In this document: piece after piece, positions 26,971 to 35,285 of the stretch | Layout of the letters: the number at the start of each line of letters is the position of its first letter | Position numbering within the stretch: position 1 is the first letter of the stretch | NCBI RefSeq assembly: GCF_965137335.1 | Contig: NZ_CBCRZD010000003.1 | Strand: one strand, 5' to 3' | Source: Empedobacter stercoris | GTDB taxonomy: Bacteria > Bacteroidota > Bacteroidia > Flavobacteriales > Weeksellaceae | Length of the DNA stretch: 64,000 nt | Notes under the pieces: model-generated | The model's input: the letters and a program-made list of their open reading frames with translations, nothing else | What the model was told of the DNA's origin: nothing | Database searches by the model: none | Translations under genes and position numbers: made by a program

Positions 26971-27412
26971 TTACATCTGCTGAGCCTTATTTCCTTCAAA
27001 ATGAATCATCCAAGGTATTCCAAATTGATCTATAAATGATGCAAATAATTCCGCAAAAAACTGTTCGCCTAAAGGTATTTCCATTACTTTTACATGTACA
27101 GATAATCGATCATATAATTTCTTAGCTTCATCAGCAGTCTCTACATCTAACATAAGAGTTATTTCCTTGTACATATTTCTGTCCAAATTCTTCTACAATA
27201 TCTGATCCCATAAGCATTGTTGATTCATTGATAAATAGAGCAGTATGCATTACTTTATCTTTTGCATTTTCTGGTAATTGGAAATCTGGACTTGCAGGCA
27301 TATCACCCATTTTATGCATTCTAATATTTTGCGTATCAAAAACAGTTTCATAAAATTTGAAAGCTTCTTCTCAATTTCCATTAAAATTTAAATAAGCGTG
27401 TACTTTAGCCAT
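26971..27412 (-). pseudogene. VOC/PhnB-like protein, broken by a stop codon and a frameshift
   Basis: From ATG 27412 the frame reads MAKVHAYLNFNGN, then TGA at 27373-27371 where homologues have Cys or Thr (NGN-x-EEAF). The same frame continues with EEAFKFYETVFDT and FINESTMLMGSDIVEEFGQ, then loses the pattern near 27140. The next frame resumes it with MLDVETADEAKKLYDRLS, PLGEQFFAELFASFIDQFGI and PWMIHFEGN. The three pieces add up to ~147 codons, the normal length of PhnB/VOC proteins. Two independent lesions argue for a true pseudogene, though draft sequence errors cannot be excluded. Confidence 0.82.
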
Positions 27413-27442
27413 AATAATTTATATTTTTTTGTGATTATTTAT

Positions 27443-28099
27443 TTAAAATAAAGGTTGACCATTTTCGTCAGTAGTTAAAACCTCGGTCATATAATTTAGA
27501 AAAGGTTGTAAAACTTGTATTGATTTTGCAACTTTTTTCGGAAAATCTTCTGCTAATACTTCTTCATCTGTAAAATTTTTAATGAACAAATATTGTTTTT
27601 TACGGAGTAAAGCAATTCGTTCATGATCTTTCGAAAAGCCTTTTGGTGCAGACTTCACTTCCTCTCCTTGCATTTCACCAAATTCTTTGATAAGTGTTTT
27701 AGATTGTAAAATCTTTTCCAATTCATCGGAAACTTCAATATCTTTTCTGATTCGAAGTAGATCATCTCGTTCTGGTCCCCAAAATCCTATTCCAATAAAA
27801 TTATGATTCGGTTGAATATGAAAATAATATCCACCTCTATTGTGTGGTTTTTTACGACCCGATTGTGCTGAAAAATGTATTTTATATGGCGTTTTATCAT
27901 TCGAAAAACGAACATCTCTATAAATTCTATAAATTTTCAGTGGTTCTAATTCTTCCTTTTTAATTAATTCTTGGTAAATCGCATTGAAGATTAAATCAGC
28001 TTCAGCTTTTGCGGTATCAAATTCATTTTTATGTGTATTAAACCAATCACGGTTATTGTTTTTTTCTAATTGTTTTAAAAAATTAGTGATGTTTGACAT
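27443..28099 (-). CDS. DUF2461 (TIGR02453) family protein
   Basis: 218 residues. The N-terminal FLKQLEKNNNRDWFNTHKNEF and the RIYRDVRFSNDKTPYK and GGYYFHIQPN motifs are diagnostic of DUF2461/TIGR02453, a widespread bacterial family of unknown function. Length is normal and there is no signal peptide. Its start overlaps the end of the literal DUF1801 frame by 25 bases. If the DUF1801 gene has a missing A near 28125 (see findings), the overlap disappears. Confidence 0.85.
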   Translation of the reverse strand: MSNITNFLKQLEKNNNRDWFNTHKNEFDTAKAEADLIFNAIYQELIKKEELEPLKIYRIYRDVRFSNDKTPYKIHFSAQSGRKKPHNRGGYYFHIQPNHNFIGIGFWGPERDDLLRIRKDIEVSDELEKILQSKTLIKEFGEMQGEEVKSAPKGFSKDHERIALLRKKQYLFIKNFTDEEVLAEDFPKKVAKSIQVLQPFLNYMTEVLTTDENGQPLF

Positions 28100-28565
28100 G
28101 TATTATTTATTTCGGTTAGAAGATTTTTTTCATAAGTTGCTATCCATTGATCTGGCGTAATTTTAGATGCTAATCTGCCAATTAAATCATACGGAATATC
28201 ATCTGTTTTTTTGAATCGAATACAGTTTTTTCCCATATCCAATTTTCTTTTTGCATGTTTTGGATATTCTTCTATAAACCAATTTAATAACTTTTCATCC
28301 GAATAAATTCCCATATGATACAACGCAATAAAATTCTTTTGTGAAGCTAATCCAATAAAAGGTAAAGGAGATGTTGGATCGCAATGATAGCCATTTGGAT
28401 ACATCGAATGAGGCACAACAAACCCTATATGACCATAACTTATTTGTTCTTCAAACCCATTAGGCAAATTCATTTTCAAGGTTTCATATATTTTTTTACA
28501 GCTTCTTTTCTTTCTGGAGGAATACTTTCAAAATATTCATCTAATGTCGAGACTTCGTATTGCAT
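28075..28565 (-). pseudogene. DUF1801-family protein with a frameshift in a 7-base homopolymer
   Basis: From ATG 28565 the frame reads MQYEVSTLDEYFESIPPERK then EAVKKYMKP and stops. The following frame carries the rest of a DUF1801 protein: MNLPNGFEEQISYGHIGFVV, PLPFIGLASQKNFIALYHMG and IRFKKTDDIPYDLIGRLASK. Adding one A to the tract of seven (T7 on the plus strand, 28491-28497) joins the two as EAVKKIYETLKMNLPNGFEE, exactly the family pattern. This is either a real frameshift, phase-variable homopolymer slippage, or a sequencing error. DUF1801 (YdhG-like) proteins are small cytoplasmic proteins of unclear role. Confidence 0.8.
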
Positions 28566-28624
28566 TATTTCGGTATTAATTGTACTATTTCATTAAAACT
28601 CTTGTTATAAATTAATTAGAAAGT

Positions 28625-29080
28625 TTAATCTTCACAAATTTCTTTCAATTTTTGCAACGCTCTCAACCACATTTCCCTCATTTGTATTTCAGAAAAAATT
28701 GTTTCTTCTACATCAACGGAACAGATTAAACGCGTGTGTCCTTCTATATTTTCGAACTTATAAGATTCTTCATTATTTTTCCAAGAATCAATTTCAGGAC
28801 CATCAAAAAGCTCTTGTCCATTTTCTTTTAACATTCCGATATGTCGAATTTTGATTGATTCTCCTAATTTATTTTCTTCTATTTTAGCGATCATTGCAGC
28901 TGTACCTTTTTCAGTTTTATAGGTAAAATATACATTCGAACCTTCGGACCAATCACCTTTATAATCTGAATTTTCGCTAAAAGGTTTTGTCCAAATTCTA
29001 TACGAATCTGGCGCTAACATGATTTTGTGCACATGTTTTGGTTGTGCATAAATGACTTCGGTAAATGATACTTTTTTCAT
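28625..29080 (-). CDS. SRPBCC (START-like) domain protein
   Basis: 151 residues. The SRPBCC pattern is visible: an N-terminal strand, then AQPKHVHKIMLAPDSYRIWTKPFSE, WSEGSNVYFTY, a central strand (ESIKIRHIGMLKENG) and a C-terminal helix (REMWLRALQKLKEICE). It resembles Bacteroidota SRPBCC proteins of about 150 residues. The ligand is unknown. A truncated SRPBCC-like fragment lies directly upstream, which suggests a former tandem pair. Confidence 0.72.
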   Translation of the reverse strand: MKKVSFTEVIYAQPKHVHKIMLAPDSYRIWTKPFSENSDYKGDWSEGSNVYFTYKTEKGTAAMIAKIEENKLGESIKIRHIGMLKENGQELFDGPEIDSWKNNEESYKFENIEGHTRLICSVDVEETIFSEIQMREMWLRALQKLKEICED

Positions 29081-29096
29081 AATAATTATGTATTTG

Positions 29097-29269
29097 TTAA
29101 TCCAAAACTGTTTCGACAGGTTTTTCTACAATTACTACCTGTAATGCACAATTTTTCTGGTTGAAAAAGCGATAAAATAGTTATTCATTTTAAAAGGATT
29201 TATAATCGCATCGAAAACTTCATGTGGTAGTTTTTGAATTTGAATAGATGCTTTTGTAGTTAAGTTCAT
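29097..29269 (-). pseudogene. Truncated SRPBCC-like gene remnant
   Basis: From ATG 29269 the frame reads MNLTTKASIQIQKLPHEVFD then AIINPFKMNNYF, the N-terminal strand and helix of an AHSA1/SRPBCC domain. It reaches a stop at 29135; another frame continues in a protein-like way to 29097. Total length is under 60 codons against ~145 for the family, so most of the domain is gone. The rest of this 369-base gap (29270-29449) is AT-rich and shows nothing I can support. Confidence 0.45.
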
Positions 29270-29449
29270 ATCCTTAAAATTTAGACTAACTAATTTAATC
29301 AAAAAAAGTATTTAATTTTCTATATCATAGAAAAAACATTTAACTATTATTAAATTCTGATTTCAATAATTTACTTTTCTATCAAAAAATTAGAATAAAT
29401 ATGAAAATATATCAATAGAAACTCATATTTTATTTCGATCTTAAATTTT

Positions 29450-30466
29450 TCACAACGTAACTTTAGCTATTTTTCCTTTATTTCCAACTAAAATTACATA
29501 TTTTTTGTCCGGTGAAACAGTACACGTATTGTAACTATCTTTAGTAATATTTACCCAATTATGTCCTCCATCGGTAGAGTAGTCAACTCCAGAATAGCCA
29601 CAAACTAAAACTTTATCTTTAGAAATTATTGTTACACCAGATTTATATCCAATAGGATATTTCCATGAATCTTGAAAAGAAATTTTCCCATTTATCATTT
29701 TAAATTTATAAAAATTATAGCTTGAATCTTCTGGTTTCATAAAATCACCTCCTACCAAATAACCCACATTATTCGCTGCGTCATAAGCCATTCCATTTAT
29801 TCCAGAAGTCGTACTTTTAGTTTTTTCCAACGCATACATTTGTCCACCTTTTGGTGTGTAATAATACAAATTAGACAATTCTCCACCCGTAACTATTAAC
29901 GTTTGTTTTGTATCAACATACAAATTACTTCCACTCGATGCAAAAAAAGCTTCTTTTGGATTTTTCAATCTTAAAGGTTGACCGTGAAACGATTTAGTAA
30001 CCTCCCATTTTGTAGGATTTGTCATCGTAGAAGTTAAGACAAATGGTTTATCTGGAGACATAGGATCGCCCAAAACAGTAATCTTTTTAGAATCTTTATC
30101 CACATAAATGGCATCTAAAAAAATTCCTTTTTCATTATTTTCATAAACTTTATTCCACGTATGACCACCATTTTTCGTTTGTAAAATATAAGCAGGAGAA
30201 TCGATTCCTAAAGCCAAATAATTACCTTTACCTAAAACTTCAATATCCCTGAAATCTCTATTCTCTACAACTTTCGGGTTGATCCAAGTAAACGTTTTTC
30301 CTCCGTCAATTGTTTTTCCAATGGTATTTTTAGAACCCGAGACTACAAATGTTTTAGCATCCTGAAAAGCTAAACCTCTGTAACTTACGTCTAAATTTTC
30401 TTCATTAATGATTTGATACGTTTGTGCAAAAGAAAGGCTCGAAAGCAATAGGAGAATATATTTCAT
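29450..30466 (-). CDS. Exported BNR-repeat / Ycf48-like beta-propeller protein
   Basis: 338 residues with a signal peptide (ILLLLSSLSFAQ). Repeated Asp-box (BNR) turns are visible: TIDGGKTFTW, TKNGGHTW and STDGGHNW, each following a beta strand, which indicates a six- or seven-bladed propeller similar to Ycf48/BNR proteins often labelled oxidoreductase in Bacteroidota. It acts outside the inner membrane; no catalytic residues can be assigned. It is a single gene divergent from glsA. Confidence 0.75.
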   Translation of the reverse strand: MKYILLLLSSLSFAQTYQIINEENLDVSYRGLAFQDAKTFVVSGSKNTIGKTIDGGKTFTWINPKVVENRDFRDIEVLGKGNYLALGIDSPAYILQTKNGGHTWNKVYENNEKGIFLDAIYVDKDSKKITVLGDPMSPDKPFVLTSTMTNPTKWEVTKSFHGQPLRLKNPKEAFFASSGSNLYVDTKQTLIVTGGELSNLYYYTPKGGQMYALEKTKSTTSGINGMAYDAANNVGYLVGGDFMKPEDSSYNFYKFKMINGKISFQDSWKYPIGYKSGVTIISKDKVLVCGYSGVDYSTDGGHNWVNITKDSYNTCTVSPDKKYVILVGNKGKIAKVTL

Positions 30467-30534
30467 GTATTATAATTTTTGATTAAACATTTATATAAAG
30501 CTATTTTAACTAAACGAATCAACCAAATATTTTT

Positions 30535-30542
30535 TAAGTTTG
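30535..30542 (+). promoter_or_regulatory. Putative -7 promoter box for glsA
   Basis: TAAGTTTG matches TAnnTTTG exactly and ends 18 bases upstream of the glsA ATG. Confidence 0.5.
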
Positions 30543-30560
30543 TGTTTTAGTAAAATATAA

Positions 30561-31589
30561 ATGAAACGATATACATTTTCAACACTACTTTTAAGTTTAA
30601 CCTTAACGTGTTTTAATCCAATTAATCAACAGGTTTTTGGGCAAAAAACAACAATAAATACAGGAAAAAGTTTACAAATTACTGAAAATGCATTAACTAC
30701 GATTCTCGAAAAAAATAGAGCAAATTATAAAGAAGGAAAAGTTGCTGATTATATTCCTGAACTTGGAAAAATGAAAGCAGATAAAATTGCCTTTTCTGTG
30801 GTTGATGAAAATGGAAAAGTGATCAATGTTGGCGATGTTAATCAAAAATTTACCATTCAAAGTATTTCTAAAATCATTGCTTTAATGATTGCAGTTTCTG
30901 AAAAAGGAGAAGAAAATGTATTTTCTAAAATGGGATATTATGGAACAAATATGCCTTTTAATCATTTTGCGAATCTCGAAACAACTGGAAAACCATTAAA
31001 TCCAATGATGAATGCAGGTGCAATTTTAACCACTTCTATGATTGATGGTGAAGGAGAAATTCCTTTTCAAAAAATTCTTAAAATGGTTCGTTATATCACC
31101 AAAAATAATTCGATAGATTATAGTAAATCAGTTTACAATTCTGAAAAAGAAACAGGACATCGAAACCGTGGAATGTTTTATTTGATGAAAAACAATGGAT
31201 TGATTGAAGGTGATGAAGAAAAATTAAACAATTATTTCAAGCAATGTTCTATCGAAATAACAACTGAAGATTTAGCTAAAATTGGTTATTTCTTTGCACA
31301 TCAATGCACACGTTTTGATGGTGATACTACTTACAAAAACGCTCAAATTTCACAATTAATTCAATCGCAAATGTTAACTGCCGGTATGTATGAATTTAGT
31401 GGTAAATATGCACGAACTGTTGGTTTACCAAGTAAATCGGGTGTTGGTGGAGGAATTACAGTTTCTGTACCAAATAAAATAGGAATTGGCGTTTTCAGTC
31501 CAGCGTTAGACAAACACGGAAATTCTGCTGCAGGTTATCACATGATTTTAGATTTAGTGAAACAATATAATTTAAGTTTATTTCAATAA
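30561..31589 (+). CDS. glsA: Glutaminase A with a signal peptide
   Basis: 342 residues. The serine-dependent beta-lactamase-like glutaminase motifs are present: FTIQSISKIIAL with Ser101-x-x-Lys104 as catalytic pair, NPMMNAGAI, the HRNRGMFYLMKNNG segment and the C-terminal GVGGGI and GNSAAG motifs. Unusually for the E. coli YbaS/YneH type, about 28 residues of signal peptide precede the domain (LLLSLTLTCFNPINQQVFGQ), so it should hydrolyse glutamine to glutamate and ammonia in the periplasm. The next gene, an exported cyclophilin, follows after 12 bases and is probably co-transcribed. Confidence 0.92.
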   Translation: MKRYTFSTLLLSLTLTCFNPINQQVFGQKTTINTGKSLQITENALTTILEKNRANYKEGKVADYIPELGKMKADKIAFSVVDENGKVINVGDVNQKFTIQSISKIIALMIAVSEKGEENVFSKMGYYGTNMPFNHFANLETTGKPLNPMMNAGAILTTSMIDGEGEIPFQKILKMVRYITKNNSIDYSKSVYNSEKETGHRNRGMFYLMKNNGLIEGDEEKLNNYFKQCSIEITTEDLAKIGYFFAHQCTRFDGDTTYKNAQISQLIQSQMLTAGMYEFSGKYARTVGLPSKSGVGGGITVSVPNKIGIGVFSPALDKHGNSAAGYHMILDLVKQYNLSLFQ

Positions 31590-31601
31590 TTTATATCAAC
31601 C

Positions 31602-32309
31602 ATGAATTTTCAATTTATAAAAAATATTGCACTCGGAATTGGATTATCATTTTCGAGTTTTGTTTCTGCACAAACATATACCTTAAAATTCAAAACGAAT
31701 TACGGAAAATTTGATGTGATGCTGTACGATTTTACGCCAAAACACAGGGATTTAATTTTAAGTGAAATAAACAAAGGAACATATACTAATGCTCAATTTA
31801 ACCGAGTTGTAAACGATTTTGTGATACAAGGTGGAGAATTAGACGATCCTATTTTGGCAAGAGAAGCTGAAAATCCAGAGCAAAAGCCAATTCGTTTAGC
31901 TCCTGAATTTAATCCAAAAGCTTTTCATAAAATGGGTGCATTAGGCGCTGGTCGAGATGACAATAAAGAAAAAGGATCGTACTATAATCAACTCTATTTT
32001 GTGGTTGGAAAAAAAATTACAGCAAAGGAATTGGATAATTTAGAAACTAAAAAAGGAATTAAATATACAGCTGAACAACGTGCTGAATATCTGAAGAATG
32101 GTGGTTTACCACGTTTGGATCATGATTATACAGTTTTTGGAGAAATTACAAAGGGATTGGATAACGCAATAAAAATAAGTGAAGTCGAAACTCAAGACGA
32201 ATTGCCATTAAAACCAGTTATATTTTCAATTAAAGTGAAGCAGAAAAAAACACCTTCTAAATACAACAAAACAAGTATTTTTTTGGGTGGTACAGCGATC
32301 GGTTTTTAA
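31602..32309 (+). CDS. Exported cyclophilin-type peptidyl-prolyl cis-trans isomerase
   Basis: 235 residues with a signal peptide (LGIGLSFSSFVSAQT). The cyclophilin core is visible: TNYGKFDVMLYDFTPKHRD, FNRVVNDFVIQGGELDD, a GALGAGRDDN loop and DYTVFGEITKGLDNAIKI. An insertion of about 40 residues with KGIKYTAEQRAEYLKNGG is typical of Bacteroidota periplasmic cyclophilins. It assists protein folding in the periplasm. It is transcribed with glsA. Confidence 0.85.
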   Translation: MNFQFIKNIALGIGLSFSSFVSAQTYTLKFKTNYGKFDVMLYDFTPKHRDLILSEINKGTYTNAQFNRVVNDFVIQGGELDDPILAREAENPEQKPIRLAPEFNPKAFHKMGALGAGRDDNKEKGSYYNQLYFVVGKKITAKELDNLETKKGIKYTAEQRAEYLKNGGLPRLDHDYTVFGEITKGLDNAIKISEVETQDELPLKPVIFSIKVKQKKTPSKYNKTSIFLGGTAIGF

Positions 32310-32333
32310 TTATCCAAGACATTAATAATTGTT

Positions 32334-32341
32334 TATTTTTG
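32334..32341 (+). promoter_or_regulatory. Putative -7 promoter box for the radical SAM gene
   Basis: TATTTTTG matches TAnnTTTG and ends 17 bases before ATG 32359. It overlaps the alternative upstream frame start (TTG 32329) and so favours the downstream ATG. Confidence 0.5.
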
Positions 32342-32358
32342 CACGACAATACAATTTT

Positions 32359-34005
32359 ATGCAACCATCAATTTTATTAACGACTTTAAACGCAAAATAC
32401 ATTCATCTCAATTTGGCGATTCGTATTCTTTACGATTTGAACCATCATCGTGGCAATATTTATTGGAAAGAATTTACGATAAAATCCGACTTTGATGATG
32501 TTGCTGAAAAATGCGCTAAATATAATATTGTTTGTTTTAGTTGTTACATCTGGAATATCACGCAGACATTAGAAGTTTGTAAACGTATTAAGCAAGTTTC
32601 ACCTGAAACCAAAATTTTACTTGGCGGTCCTGAAGTTAGTTACGAATATGATGATGTAATTGCAAATAATTATATCGATTATATTATTGTAGGTGAAGGT
32701 GAAATACCTTTTGAAGAATTTGTTTTGAACTATCCAACAATTGATAATGTTCCAAATTTAGTTTATAAAAAAGAAAACGAAGTTGTTTTTAATGCACAAA
32801 ACATTCAGTTTGATATTAATCGATTAGAAGGTCGAAATCCTTATCAATACGATCATCCTGCGGATTTGGAAAAGAAGGTTTGTTACATCGAAACTTCTCG
32901 TGGATGTCCATATAAATGCGAGTTCTGTTTAGCCAGTTTAGACAATAAAATGCGCTATTTGCCAATGGAAACCATTAAAGAGAATTTGTTGTATCTCATG
33001 AAACATGGAAAAACGATTAAGTTTTTGGACAGAACATTTAATATAAAACGTGATTTTACGATTGAATTATTTCAATTTATTTTGGATAATTATCGAGAAG
33101 GAAATGTTTTTCAGTTCGAGATCACAGCCGATATTGTTCATCCAGATATTATTAAATTCATCAACGAAAAAGTTCCAAAAAATCTTTTCCGTTTTGAAAT
33201 CGGTATTCAAACTGTTAATCAACAAAGTAACCGAGAAGTTTCGCGTAAGCAGAACTTTGAAAAAACATCGAATGTTATCAATCAATTGAAAGATCGAATT
33301 GAGATGCATTTAGATTTGATTGTCGGTTTACCTTTAGAGTATATTGATGATTTAAAATTTAGTTTCGAAGAAACATTCAAACTTTACCCACCAGAACTGC
33401 AATTAGGTTTTTTGAAGTTTTTAAAAGGTACACCAGTCCGTCAAAAATATGAGAAATATGGTTACCAATTTGATCCACTTCCGCCCTATCAAATTGTAAA
33501 AAGTGATTTTTTAAGTGAGCAAGATTTAGCGAATATTACGGGTTTAGAAAATGCTTTAGAAATTTATTGGAACAAACAGAGAACGCCAGAAACCTTAAAA
33601 TATATCGCTCAAAAATATTCTATTTTCGACTTTTTGATGGGATTAGGTCAGTATTTTGAGCAATATCATCTATTTCACAAACATACGTTGAATGATGTTT
33701 ATCAAACGATCTATGATTTTGCTAAAACATTTTCAAACGATAAGATGATCTTAGAATTAATTGCGATTGATTACTACAGTTTCCATAAATCAAAACCAAA
33801 AGATTTATTTGAAATGGAACAAAAAATTGAAGACGATTTGAGCGAAATTGCTTCGCATCCAAAAAGTAAATTTGTTTCGATTCCGATTTCATTTCATTAC
33901 CCAACTTGGAAAGAAAATAATCAAATTGAACAAACTGAAGAAAATTGGTTGATCGAATTTATAGGAACCTCGCATAATATCATTCACTGCGAAGTTTTTG
34001 AATAA
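32359..34005 (+). CDS. B12-binding-domain radical SAM protein (DUF4080-containing type)
   Basis: 548 residues from ATG 32359; a TTG ten codons upstream lies within the promoter box. The N-terminal cobalamin-binding Rossmann domain (LLTTLNAKYIHLNLAIRIL, ILLGGPEVSYEYDD) is followed by the radical SAM cluster motif RGCPYKCEFC (CxxxCxxC) and a TIM-barrel part with KFLDRTFN, FRFEIGIQT and LDLIVGLPLE. The C-terminal ~150 residues fit DUF4080. Members are predicted B12-dependent methyltransferases or related enzymes, but the substrate is unknown. It ends at a strong two-way terminator. Confidence 0.88.
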   Translation: MQPSILLTTLNAKYIHLNLAIRILYDLNHHRGNIYWKEFTIKSDFDDVAEKCAKYNIVCFSCYIWNITQTLEVCKRIKQVSPETKILLGGPEVSYEYDDVIANNYIDYIIVGEGEIPFEEFVLNYPTIDNVPNLVYKKENEVVFNAQNIQFDINRLEGRNPYQYDHPADLEKKVCYIETSRGCPYKCEFCLASLDNKMRYLPMETIKENLLYLMKHGKTIKFLDRTFNIKRDFTIELFQFILDNYREGNVFQFEITADIVHPDIIKFINEKVPKNLFRFEIGIQTVNQQSNREVSRKQNFEKTSNVINQLKDRIEMHLDLIVGLPLEYIDDLKFSFEETFKLYPPELQLGFLKFLKGTPVRQKYEKYGYQFDPLPPYQIVKSDFLSEQDLANITGLENALEIYWNKQRTPETLKYIAQKYSIFDFLMGLGQYFEQYHLFHKHTLNDVYQTIYDFAKTFSNDKMILELIAIDYYSFHKSKPKDLFEMEQKIEDDLSEIASHPKSKFVSIPISFHYPTWKENNQIEQTEENWLIEFIGTSHNIIHCEVFE

Positions 34006-34044
34006 AACTAAAAAAGATGTCTTTACAGACATCTTTTTTAGTTT
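34005..34044. terminator. Bidirectional terminator between radical SAM and FKBP genes
   Basis: Perfect 18-bp stem (34005-34022 with 34027-34044) and a TTAC loop, with A/T tracts at both feet. It serves the two convergent genes and overlaps the end of each by one or two bases. Confidence 0.88.
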
Positions 34045-34477
34045 ATAAAATTCCCATTAACTCTACTTCGAAAATCATCGTAGAAAAAGGGCCTAATTCT
34101 TTTGATATTTCACGGTCTTTATAGCCTAATTCTGGTTTTACAACAAACCTAAACTTACTACCAACAGGCATTAATTGCACACCTTCTGCCCAACCTTTTA
34201 TCACATTTTCCAAAGGAAAAGCTGCAGGTTTTTTGCGTTGTACTGAACTGTCAAAAACTTCTCCGTTAATATTTGTTCCATGATAATGACATAAAACGGT
34301 ATCAGACAAAGTTGGTTTTACACCTTCTCCCAACGTGATTACTTCATATAATAATCCACTTTCGGTTTCAGTAACACCTTCTTTTAATTTATATTCTTCT
34401 CGAAAAGCCAAACCTTCAGTTTTGTTCTTTTCGATTAATTCTTGTTTACGTTTTAATAATAATTCTGCTACTCCCAT
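34043..34477 (-). CDS. FKBP-type peptidyl-prolyl cis-trans isomerase
   Basis: 144 residues. The FKBP domain follows a charged N-terminal helix (ELLLKRKQELIEKNKTEG): TVLCHYHGTNINGEVFDSS, FPLENVIKGWAEGVQLMPVG and FVVKPELGYKD contain the conserved Tyr, Asp-Ser-Ser, Val-Ile-x-Gly-Trp and Gly-Tyr positions. There is no signal peptide, so it is probably cytoplasmic. It is a monomeric folding catalyst or chaperone of the FkpA/Mip type without the export signal. Confidence 0.88.
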   Translation of the reverse strand: MGVAELLLKRKQELIEKNKTEGLAFREEYKLKEGVTETESGLLYEVITLGEGVKPTLSDTVLCHYHGTNINGEVFDSSVQRKKPAAFPLENVIKGWAEGVQLMPVGSKFRFVVKPELGYKDREISKELGPFSTMIFEVELMGIL

Positions 34478-34514
34478 ACCACAAAGTTAAAAGGAATATT
34501 TTTAATAAAATAAA

Positions 34515-35204
34515 TTATTGAATTAATTCAATATATCCGTTGTCTTCTAACATTGAACCATCATCTATTATATGTTCAAATCTTAATAAAGAAATTGGTA
34601 AAGAATCTACTAAGATAATATTCTTTGCTTTAATTTTATATAAGTCACTTCCTAAAGGAAGTTCAGCCCATTCTTTTGTTAAATGATAACCATCAACAAT
34701 TTTATTGTTTTTTTGGTTTAGTTCTAAAATCAACATATCATGAAAATTTTTAAATTCACCTGTATAAGACTCTCCCTTAAATTCCGCAATAAAATGATAA
34801 ATAGTATTTTTCCCTCTTATAGTTTTAAATTTATTGTTTTGAAAATTATTTGGACATTCAAAATCAATAACTTTTAAGCATTTAATTGATTTTAGATCAA
34901 TTTCAGCATTTTCTTCTTTTGAAATAAGTTTATAAACTTTAACTGATTCACTAAAATTTATTTTTACTACAACATCTATTTTATTGCTGTGTAGATTTTT
35001 AGAATTAATGAATGTTACATCTTTAATTAAATTAGGGTTTTTGTCTAAATAAAGAAATATCTCATTCACCTTAACACTATCATTATTAGAATAATGCACA
35101 TTGTTAATTATAAAATTATCATAATCTTTAGTAAAATCTACTAGATTATATTGTCCAAAAAGATATGTATTAATCAATAAGCAAAAAAATATAAAGTATT
35201 TCAT
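34515..35204 (-). CDS. Exported hypothetical protein
   Basis: 229 residues from ATG 35204, which gives a compact signal peptide (MKYFIFFCLLINTYLFGQ); ATG 35216 adds four residues. The mature part is beta-rich with repeated strand-like segments (KIDVVVKINFSESVKVYKL, NTIYHFIAEFKGESYTGEF). I do not recognise a family. It sits alone between the paa operon terminator and the FKBP gene. Confidence 0.55.
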   Translation of the reverse strand: MKYFIFFCLLINTYLFGQYNLVDFTKDYDNFIINNVHYSNNDSVKVNEIFLYLDKNPNLIKDVTFINSKNLHSNKIDVVVKINFSESVKVYKLISKEENAEIDLKSIKCLKVIDFECPNNFQNNKFKTIRGKNTIYHFIAEFKGESYTGEFKNFHDMLILELNQKNNKIVDGYHLTKEWAELPLGSDLYKIKAKNIILVDSLPISLLRFEHIIDDGSMLEDNGYIELIQ

Positions 35205-35221
35205 AATAATTAGCATAAAAA

Positions 35222-35255
35222 AAAACAGTAATAAACCCTTGTTTATTACTGTTTT
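35222..35255 (-). terminator. Terminator of the phenylacetate operon
   Basis: Perfect 15-bp stem (35222-35236 with 35241-35255) with a 4-base loop and T run on the minus strand, 31 bases beyond the paaF stop. It marks the end of the 13-kb paa transcription unit. Confidence 0.9.
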
Positions 35256-35285
35256 AAATTTACTATTATTTCAATAATAATTTAC

